Origin: a bacterium
GTDB lineage: Bacteria > Patescibacteriota > Microgenomatia > JAUYPR01
DNA length: 8,136 nucleotides
Assembly: GCA_030695785.1 (NCBI GenBank)
Contig: JAUYPR010000062.1
Location: 1 to 8,136, forward strand
Reading direction: 5' to 3'
Made by a program: the position numbers and the translations under genes. Each line of letters opens with the position of its first letter. Within the stretch, counting starts at the first letter, position 1. The notes under the pieces were generated by a model that was not told the origin of the DNA, did not search any database, and saw only the letters and a list, made by a program, of their open reading frames with translations. Below are positions 1 through 5,115 of this stretch, in pieces.

Positions 1-201
1 CGCGTTCACTAACATCTCTCGGAATGATTTTTGAAAATGCTCTTGGTTCTGTCCACCTTCAATCCCATATTCCACCTCTGCCCAAGCAAGAACACTCAAG
101 TGGAGCGTCGAGCCAAAGAGATGGGCGACCATCTGCCTTCCAGGATCTTTCCCAAGAAGGTAATCAATCACAACGTCTGCGTCGAGAAGATATTGCGTCA
201 T
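1..201 (-). CDS. PIN-domain toxin, VapC-like (partial, 3' end outside window)
   Basis: Toxin half of a type II toxin-antitoxin pair. PIN-domain toxins are Mg2+-dependent ribonucleases that cut RNA, often tRNA or rRNA, when the antitoxin is degraded. The 67 visible residues start MTQYLLDADVVIDYLL, the classic PIN first strand with the first catalytic Asp (D7). A second motif at about residues 33-47 (LSVLAWAEVEYGI) supplies the conserved Glu (E42). The usual Thr/Ser after D7 is Ala here. The rest, including the later catalytic acids, lies beyond the window start. The ATG at 201 overlaps the antitoxin stop (ATGA), so translation is probably coupled; no separate Shine-Dalgarno is seen. Family assignment is strong from these motifs; RNA target and activity are unknown. 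Confidence 0.88.
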   Translation of the reverse strand, partial: MTQYLLDADVVIDYLLGKDPGRQMVAHLFGSTLHLSVLAWAEVEYGIEGGQNQEHFQKSFREMLVNA

Positions 202-482
202 TTGGAAGAACGGAGCAATTTCGATGTCCTTCGCATTCGCATAGCGTCCCTGCGGATCTGTTCCCCCCGTGGACCTTTCCAAGCGCCTGCGAGTCGCAGA
301 AAACGCTCACGTCGTTCTTCAGGAGAAAGCGTCTCTTCTTTTTTCACAGGTGAGATTTTTGCCATTGGACGGTTGTTTTTCTCGATGATGATTTCCTCGC
401 CCGTGTAAAACACGCGGCTGACCAATTCCCCGAGATTTGCCCGGGCTTCATGCAAAAGGTATCTGGTGGTTGGATGCGGCAT
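198..482 (-). CDS. Phd/YefM-family antitoxin
   Basis: Antitoxin and likely autorepressor of the adjacent PIN toxin. The 94-residue product has the Phd/YefM N-terminal DNA-binding and dimer fold at about residues 11-46 (HEARANLGELVSRV, then EEIIIEKNNRPMAKISPV). A basic, helical C-terminal tail (about 55-94, with LAGAWKG and a run of Arg/Lys) resembles the toxin-neutralising tail of such antitoxins. I chose the ATG at 482 rather than the in-frame TTG at 503, because AGGA lies 6 nt before this ATG and the TTG falls inside an operator palindrome. The gene ends in an ATGA overlap with the toxin. Its promoter and operator lie just upstream, so autoregulation is likely by family analogy. Confidence 0.88.
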   Translation of the reverse strand: MPHPTTRYLLHEARANLGELVSRVFYTGEEIIIEKNNRPMAKISPVKKEETLSPEERRERFLRLAGAWKGPRGEQIRRDAMRMRRTSKLLRSSK

Positions 483-488
483 AGATAT

Positions 489-492
489 TCCT
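489..492 (-). promoter_or_regulatory. Ribosome binding site of the antitoxin gene
   Basis: AGGA on the minus strand, 6 nt before the ATG at 482. It decides the start: the alternative TTG at 503 has no such site. Clear Shine-Dalgarno sites are rare in this window. Confidence 0.6.
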
Positions 493-495
493 ACT

Positions 496-521
496 TTGTA
501 CAAGTTGTACTATTTGTACAA
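496..521 (-). promoter_or_regulatory. Toxin-antitoxin operator: three TTGTAC palindromes, 9-bp period
   Basis: Seen on the plus strand: TTGTACAA at 496-503, TTGTACTA at 505-512 and TTGTACAA at 514-521. The outer two are perfect 8-bp palindromes and the middle one is degenerate. The core TGTACA matches the hexamer known in the operator palindromes bound by E. coli YefM and YefM-YoeB. The array begins directly next to the -10 box and covers the expected transcription start, so bound antitoxin would block RNA polymerase. Binding is inferred. Confidence 0.72.
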
Positions 522-549
522 TTATAACAAATGTGACGATCTTTGTCAA
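521..549 (-). promoter_or_regulatory. Consensus sigma70-type promoter of the toxin-antitoxin pair
   Basis: On the minus strand, TTGACA (549-544), a 17-nt spacer (543-527) and TATAAT (526-521): a full match to both consensus hexamers with optimal spacing. Transcription should begin near 514, giving a leader of about 30 nt to the ATG at 482. The -35 box includes the mrdA TGA stop, so the promoter grows directly out of the end of the upstream gene. Confidence 0.85.
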
Positions 550-2267
550 TCTCCCACCGCGTCTGCGGGTTTTGCTTTGTCTTTTGGCAATTCGATCCCG
601 AAGTATTGTGCGAGCATCGCTTTTGCCACCGGTGCCGCCACCGATGACCCTTCCCCCGACGCTTCAACGACCACTGTCACTACCACTTCCGGATTTTCGG
701 CTGGCGCGAATGCAGTAAACCACGCGTGCGTGCGGTTGGCTGGATCTCCAAATTCCGCCGTCCCTGTCTTGCAGGCAACGGACACTGGAAACGCCTCGGG
801 CGAAAAAAACGGCCACGCTGTTCCGCCTTGGCTACACGCCCCCACCATCCCCTCGCGTATAAGGGAATAAAACGACGCGTCGATGCCTTCCACACCGCGC
901 GTCGGAAATTCCAATACCTGCTCTTTACTGGTGGCTGGATCAATCAAGCGCTCACCAAGATGCGGTGTGGGAATTTTTCCCTCCGTGGCAATGCCCGCCG
1001 TCATGGCTGCAATTTGTAAAGGCGTAGCCAGCATATCCCCTTGCCCAATCCCAAGGTGCAGTGTGTTCCCCGGCAACCACGGCTCGCCTTTTACTTTGCG
1101 CTTCCACGCTGTATTCGGCACCAAGCCGCGAACTTCGCCAGGCAGATCAATCCCGCTTTTTTCTCCAAACCCAAACTTTTCCGCGATTGTTGAGATCAGT
1201 TCATGTTCAACCCACTGGGCAACACGGTAGAAAAAAATGTCATTGCTGCGGCTCATGGCGCGGACAAGTGTGAGGAATCCTTCTTTTTTCCCATATTGCG
1301 TAAAATACCAATTGCTAAATACATACGGCCCCAGACGAATTTCTCCTGTATCTTCAACAAGCGTGTCTGCATTCACTTTCCCAGAAGTCAGACCCGCAAG
1401 GCTGGTCACGATTTTAAACGTGGAGGCCGGGGGATAGCTTGCACCGATGGTGCGGTTCACCATAGGGAAATTCGGGTCGGACAAAAGGCTCGAAATGGCC
1501 GCTTCGTCTTCCCCGCGGATAAGGATCTTTGGATCAAAAGATGGAAAAGAAACCATCGCCCGGATACTTCCATCACGCGCGTCCATCAGCACTGCCGCAG
1601 CTCCTGGAGCTGCGCGTTCTTCAGCCATGCGCTTTAGGAGCTCGTATGTGCGTCGTTGTAAAGAAGCGTCCAGCGTGGTCACGAGCGTTTTCCCACTTAC
1701 TGCCTGGTCGGTGGAAATCACGCGCAAACGTTGTCCGATCGCGTCTGCTTCCACCAACGCCCGGCCAACAACTCCGCGCAACGACGGTTCATACATCGCT
1801 TCCAACCCTAACCGGCCGACTCGGTCGCCGGGCACGTAGGATGAAAATTCCGGTCTTTCAAGTTCTTCTTTGTTCACTTCGGAAACATATCCAAATGCAT
1901 GGGCAAATATCTCACTCTCTGGGTACTCGCGCCGCGCGTCAATTTCGACAACTCCCTCTAATGTTTCCGGACGCAACTCATATGCCAAAGCCTCCTCATT
2001 TGAAACCAACCGAGGCTCTTTTCCCTCCTCAACCAAACGAAACGCAGGGGCGTTGCGGACCAACACGACTCCATTTCGATCTGTGATGATACCACGCGGT
2101 GGGTGGAAACGGCGGATCACGAGGCGGTTTTCCTCGGCCTGGACGGAATACCGGTTCCCCAAAAAAAGCTGGAGCGTGGCCGCACGGCCGAGGAGAAACG
2201 CGCCCGTCGCAACAACAATGGCGGCAAAGAAAACCAGCCGATAAAACGGCAGATCTGTTTCTTTCAT
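546..2267 (-). CDS. mrdA: Penicillin-binding protein 2 (elongasome DD-transpeptidase)
   Basis: Class B penicillin-binding protein that cross-links peptidoglycan during lateral wall growth, working with RodA and MreBCD outside the membrane. The 573-residue product has one N-terminal membrane anchor (about residues 9-32). A PBP dimer/pedestal region (about 55-190) includes RGIITDRNG. The transpeptidase domain (about 220-555) carries all three active-site motifs: STFK with nucleophile S282, SND at 341-343, and KTG at 500-502. Length is slightly below E. coli PBP2. I chose the ATG at 2267 because it overlaps the mreD stop (ATGA), has GGAG 8 nt upstream and puts the anchor at the N-terminus. The 43-codon extension to 2396 would lie within mreD. 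Context after mreCD favours PBP2 over FtsI. Confidence 0.95.
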   Translation of the reverse strand: MKETDLPFYRLVFFAAIVVATGAFLLGRAATLQLFLGNRYSVQAEENRLVIRRFHPPRGIITDRNGVVLVRNAPAFRLVEEGKEPRLVSNEEALAYELRPETLEGVVEIDARREYPESEIFAHAFGYVSEVNKEELERPEFSSYVPGDRVGRLGLEAMYEPSLRGVVGRALVEADAIGQRLRVISTDQAVSGKTLVTTLDASLQRRTYELLKRMAEERAAPGAAAVLMDARDGSIRAMVSFPSFDPKILIRGEDEAAISSLLSDPNFPMVNRTIGASYPPASTFKIVTSLAGLTSGKVNADTLVEDTGEIRLGPYVFSNWYFTQYGKKEGFLTLVRAMSRSNDIFFYRVAQWVEHELISTIAEKFGFGEKSGIDLPGEVRGLVPNTAWKRKVKGEPWLPGNTLHLGIGQGDMLATPLQIAAMTAGIATEGKIPTPHLGERLIDPATSKEQVLEFPTRGVEGIDASFYSLIREGMVGACSQGGTAWPFFSPEAFPVSVACKTGTAEFGDPANRTHAWFTAFAPAENPEVVVTVVVEASGEGSSVAAPVAKAMLAQYFGIELPKDKAKPADAVGD

Positions 2268-2695
2268 ACGCGTCGCTCCGTGAAAGAGAGCCGCTGCAGA
2301 AGAAACGCGCTCAAAAGAAACAACGCGAGGAAGCTGATACTCGCGAGGCTGTGCGGAGGAAAGAAGCTTTGACGCAAAATGACTTGAACGATCCATGGTA
2401 AACCGATGATAAAAAATCCGTCCAAAAGAAGTTGGGTGCGCAGATGCGGAATCCGGACGTGGAGAAATGTCGTGATTCCAACCAAAACCAACAACGCCAA
2501 ACTATGACTTCCAGCCGGATACCCACCAACAAGATCAAGAAACATTCCAAGGAAAAACGCGATCGTTGGCAAGAATGCCGTCCTCCTTGCAATCGATAGA
2601 AGTCCAACCCCGACAAAGACCAAAGGAATGGCTGGATACACACTCTGGATAAGCGCGCCAAACAAAAGTCCGATACTGACAATAACCATGATCAT
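2264..2695 (-). CDS. mreD: Rod shape-determining membrane protein MreD
   Basis: Small integral membrane subunit of the elongasome, thought to link MreC and PBP2/RodA to the MreB filament. The 143 residues are almost wholly hydrophobic, with about four to five membrane helices. The motif FLGMFLDLVGGYPAGSHSL (about residues 48-66) resembles the conserved central MreD segment ending in a Gly-rich turn. Size and position between mreC and mrdA fit the family, which is poorly conserved in sequence. The start at 2695 overlaps the mreC stop (ATGA) and the stop overlaps the mrdA start in the same way, so all three are probably translated as a coupled unit. An in-frame ATG at 2689 is an alternative start. 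No Shine-Dalgarno is evident. Confidence 0.88.
   Translation of the reverse strand: MIMVIVSIGLLFGALIQSVYPAIPLVFVGVGLLSIARRTAFLPTIAFFLGMFLDLVGGYPAGSHSLALLVLVGITTFLHVRIPHLRTQLLLDGFFIIGLPWIVQVILRQSFFPPHSLASISFLALFLLSAFLLQRLSFTERRV
2276..2279 (-). promoter_or_regulatory. Ribosome binding site of mrdA
   Basis: GGAG on the minus strand, 8 nt before the ATG at 2267 and inside the 3' end of mreD. It supports the internal start over the longer reading frame from 2396. Confidence 0.55.
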
Positions 2696-3459
2696 TTTTG
2701 CATGACCACAAATGTTGTTTTCAAGCGTTCCGCTTCAAAAAGCGGGACGACCGAAGCCCGCTGAAACACCTCAGCTTCTTGTTTTTCGATGTGCGTGACT
2801 TTCCCGACCGACAGCCCCGGAGGAAGAAATTCGTCACCCTTTGTCGTCAGCATCATCCCTTCCGCAAGAGGGACGCCTTGCAAAACGCGCGTCAGTTCCA
2901 TCAATCCAAACGTTCCCACCACCAAACCAGTCTTTTGTCCGACAACAACTTCAATAGTGCTCTTGGGGTCAGTCACCAGCATGACGTCAGATGTTCGGGA
3001 ACTAACACCGACGACAATTCCAACCAAAATCTCGTCCAAAACCACCGGCGCGCCAACGGTGACTCCGTCGCGGCTCCCGACATCCAGGCGAATGTTTTGC
3101 CCGCGGCGAATCACATGGCTCGGGAGCAGTCTGTTTTTTTCTCTGAGCCGACCGGAGAGTTGACGATACACACCATCATATTCTTCTTCTATATTTCGAA
3201 GGCTCGCATTTTCACTCTCGAGATCAATGACGCGGCGGCGCAGAGTCTCAACGTCACGTGCCGACATCCATAGTCCCTGGAACGTTTGAGGAATTCGGGC
3301 AAAGGAACTGCCCATGGACACGAGACCCATTTGGAATGGCGTGGCCATCCGGGCGGCATCTTTGAATGGTTCCAAAAGCGCGAATGAATCCAAGACCAAA
3401 AGAAGACACGCAGCCATCATGCCAAGCGCAATGCTACGAAGGCTCAGAGTTTTTTCCAT
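2692..3459 (-). CDS. mreC: Rod shape-determining protein MreC
   Basis: Periplasmic/extracytoplasmic scaffold that binds PBP2 and activates the elongasome. The 255-residue product has a short cytoplasmic N-terminus and one membrane helix (about 9-28). A coiled-coil stretch (about 65-108, with RRRVIDLESENASL) is followed by the MreC beta-domain region (about 112-255). The latter includes VIRRGQNIRLDVGSRDGV and the conserved run VGIVVGVSSRTSDVMLVTDP (about 148-167). Length is ordinary for the family. The ATG at 3459 lies 8 nt after the stop of the YkuK-like gene, without a strong ribosome site; the stop overlaps the mreD start. Assignment is firm from domain order and context. Confidence 0.94.
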   Translation of the reverse strand: MEKTLSLRSIALGMMAACLLLVLDSFALLEPFKDAARMATPFQMGLVSMGSSFARIPQTFQGLWMSARDVETLRRRVIDLESENASLRNIEEEYDGVYRQLSGRLREKNRLLPSHVIRRGQNIRLDVGSRDGVTVGAPVVLDEILVGIVVGVSSRTSDVMLVTDPKSTIEVVVGQKTGLVVGTFGLMELTRVLQGVPLAEGMMLTTKGDEFLPPGLSVGKVTHIEKQEAEVFQRASVVPLFEAERLKTTFVVMQK

Positions 3460-3467
3460 CGAGTTTT

Positions 3468-3965
3468 TTACGTGTGCCGGTCGGCGACTTTAGAGGCGGC
3501 GTAGGCATCGGGCTTTGTGCGCACGGTAAAGCCGGAACCGCGGATCATGCCCACCACTTCTTGGATCATGTCCCGCGTGTCGCCGTTTTGCCCAATATCG
3601 ACATGAATCTCCATTTCATACTCAAGAAAGTGACGGTTCTTAAGCTCCAGCACTAACTTTTGCGCAACCAAGAGCGACCGGAACGCTTCTTGGTACATCC
3701 GGTCGCGGAGCACAAAGCGCTTTGGCACAGCGTCACCGTTCCAAAAATACACGCCGCCTGATCCAACGCGATGAATAACAATCGCGCTCACAAACTCAGC
3801 CCCATCGCGTCCCAACGTAGAATCGGTCCCAACCACAATACGATACTGCTTGTTCGGTTCTTTAGAAATGTACCGCAAAAGAAGCGTCATCACATCATCA
3901 AAATCCACGCGTCCATGCGTCGGGCTCTGGAATACATCCGAGATTATTATCTCTTGCTTGCTCAT
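3468..3965 (-). CDS. YkuK/DUF458-family ribonuclease H-like protein
   Basis: Member of the RNase H-like family once called DUF458 (B. subtilis YkuK type). No reaction is established that I know of; an RNase H fold suggests a nucleic-acid-related or degenerate role. The 165 residues show the family N-terminus (FQSPTHGRVDF, about 12-22), the core strand YRIVVGTDS with D48, and FVSAIVIHRVG (58-68). A later part contains EIHVDIGQNGDTR (119-131) and the C-terminal block KPDAYAASKVADRHT (151-165). D48, E93, D123 and D153 or D162 are candidate metal ligands. The gene lies between mreB and mreC, 8 nt before mreC, so it is probably co-transcribed with mreCD-mrdA. The start at 3965 has no clear Shine-Dalgarno. 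Confidence 0.85.
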   Translation of the reverse strand: MSKQEIIISDVFQSPTHGRVDFDDVMTLLLRYISKEPNKQYRIVVGTDSTLGRDGAEFVSAIVIHRVGSGGVYFWNGDAVPKRFVLRDRMYQEAFRSLLVAQKLVLELKNRHFLEYEMEIHVDIGQNGDTRDMIQEVVGMIRGSGFTVRTKPDAYAASKVADRHT

Positions 3966-3977
3966 ATTATTTCAAGT

Positions 3978-3983
3978 ATTATA
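3978..3983 (-). promoter_or_regulatory. Possible -10 box before the YkuK-like gene
   Basis: TATAAT on the minus strand, 12 nt before the ATG at 3965. It could start a transcript for the YkuK-like gene, mreC, mreD and mrdA with a very short leader. No good -35 hexamer is found at 16-18 nt spacing, so this is only a candidate. Confidence 0.35.
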
Positions 3984-3985
3984 CC

Positions 3986-4000
3986 ACTGTTGGGAACAGT
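3986..4000. repeat. Short perfect hairpin (6-bp stem, 3-nt loop)
   Basis: ACTGTT at 3986-3991 and AACAGT at 3995-4000 around GGG. It lies after mreB in the transcript direction, but no T-tract follows, so it is not a convincing intrinsic terminator. It may attenuate readthrough, protect an RNA end, or be fortuitous. Confidence 0.4.
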
Positions 4001-4021
4001 AACTTGTAACTTGGTAACTTG
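4000..4021. repeat. Tandem heptamer repeat TAACTTG x3
   Basis: TAACTTG occurs at 4000-4006, 4007-4013 and 4015-4021, the last offset by one G. It fills most of the gap between the mreB stop and the hairpin. It could be a protein-binding array or a slippage-prone microsatellite; function unknown. Confidence 0.6.
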
Positions 4022-4032
4022 GGAAAATTCAT

Positions 4033-5079
4033 CTACTGTAGCCCTTCCGTCACCATCACGCGTCTCAAAAGCTTCTCATCTTCAATCACCTTCCCGCATC
4101 CGCGTACGACCGCCGTTAAAGGGTCGTCTGCCACCCACACCGGCATTTTTGTTTCTTCCATAATGAGCTTATCAATTCCAGAAACCAGCGCCCCGCCGCC
4201 CGCAATGGTAATACCGCGCTCCAAAATGTCTGAAACAAGTTCAGGCGGTGTTTCCTCAATCGTCTCGACAACGGTACGGACAATTTGGCGGATGGGCCCA
4301 GACATTGCCTCACGAATTTCTGTACTTCCAACTTTCATTGACCGCGGCAACCCCGACGTTAAATCGCGCCCACGGATCACGTATTCGCGCTCTTTTTCAA
4401 GCGGAACCGCCGAGCCGATGGCAATTTTTACCTCCTCCGCCGTTGGTTGGCCAATCAGCAGCCCGTACCGCGCGCGGACATAATTTTCAATTTCAATATC
4501 TATCTCATCGCCGGCAACGCGGATCGAACGATTCAACACAATCCCGCCCAAAGAAAGGACCGCGATCTCCGTGGTTCCGCCTCCAATGTCAACCACCAGT
4601 ATGCCGGACGGGTCGTGGATGGGAAGCCCGGCACCAATCGCCGCGGCCATAGGTTCTTCAATGAGAAACGCGCGTCGCGCGCCGGCAGCAATAGCCGCAT
4701 CATGCACAGCCCGACGTTCCACTTCTGTCACGCCGGACGGAATCCCAATGACGACGCGCGGCCGGGGAATTTTTGGAATCATGCTCGGAGCCGAGTGGAT
4801 TTTTTGAATGTAATGGCGGAGCATCGCCTCTGTTGCGTCAAAGTCGGAAATCACGCCATCGCGCAATGGCCGAATGGCAAGGATTGCTTTGGGGGTTTTC
4901 CCAACCATGCGTTTGGCTTCTTCACCAATCGCGATCGGTTTTTTCGAGGCCCGCAAAACCGCAACCACCGAAGGAGCGCGGATAGCAATGCCTTTCCCAC
5001 GCACGAACACCAACGTATTTGATGTTCCCAAATCAATCCCCATGTCGTGCGACACCAAGTCCCAGAAAAATCCAAACAT
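4033..5079 (-). CDS. mreB: Rod shape-determining protein MreB (actin-like ATPase)
   Basis: Bacterial actin that forms short membrane-bound filaments orienting the wall-synthesis machinery. The 348-residue product shows phosphate-1 loop DLGTSNT (16-22), the segment EEPMAAAIGAG (141-151), phosphate-2 loop DIGGGTTE (164-171) and the adenosine motif GITIAGGGALVSG (289-301). Length is normal for MreB. I chose the ATG at 5079, which gives MFGFFWDLV, similar to other MreB N-termini and suited to amphipathic membrane contact. An extension to 5130 is open but would overlap the divergent gene. No Shine-Dalgarno is seen; a TATAAT box lies 9 nt before the ATG. It is first in the minus-strand cell-shape cluster, separated from the rest by 67 nt. 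Confidence 0.96.
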   Translation of the reverse strand: MFGFFWDLVSHDMGIDLGTSNTLVFVRGKGIAIRAPSVVAVLRASKKPIAIGEEAKRMVGKTPKAILAIRPLRDGVISDFDATEAMLRHYIQKIHSAPSMIPKIPRPRVVIGIPSGVTEVERRAVHDAAIAAGARRAFLIEEPMAAAIGAGLPIHDPSGILVVDIGGGTTEIAVLSLGGIVLNRSIRVAGDEIDIEIENYVRARYGLLIGQPTAEEVKIAIGSAVPLEKEREYVIRGRDLTSGLPRSMKVGSTEIREAMSGPIRQIVRTVVETIEETPPELVSDILERGITIAGGGALVSGIDKLIMEETKMPVWVADDPLTAVVRGCGKVIEDEKLLRRVMVTEGLQ

Positions 5080-5088
5080 GCCAAGGCC

Positions 5089-5109
5089 ATTATATATGGT
5101 GTGTATAAT
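5089..5109. promoter_or_regulatory. Back-to-back -10 boxes of the divergent mreB and ligase genes
   Basis: A minus-strand TATAAT (5094-5089) precedes the mreB ATG by 9 nt, and a plus-strand TATAAT (5104-5109) precedes the ligase ATG at 5116 by 6 nt. Starts placed about 7 nt downstream would give nearly leaderless transcripts. Neither box has a recognisable -35 hexamer at 16-18 nt, and each -35 zone would cover the other's start site. Promoter activity is inferred. Confidence 0.4.
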
Positions 5110-5115
5110 TGCGTT

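Noticed and set aside
483..503. TTG start of the antitoxin at 503
   Set aside because: The TTG is part of an operator palindrome, and AGGA lies directly before the ATG at 482.
1529..2086. Long plus-strand open frame within mrdA
   Set aside because: It is antisense to a PBP2 gene with all catalytic motifs and shows no recognisable domain.
2268..2396. 43-codon N-terminal extension of mrdA from the ATG at 2396
   Set aside because: It lies inside mreD in another frame, has no membrane-protein or PBP features, and the ATG at 2267 has a ribosome site and an ATGA overlap.
3984..4032. Intrinsic terminator after mreB
   Set aside because: The 6-bp hairpin has no following T-tract in the direction of transcription.
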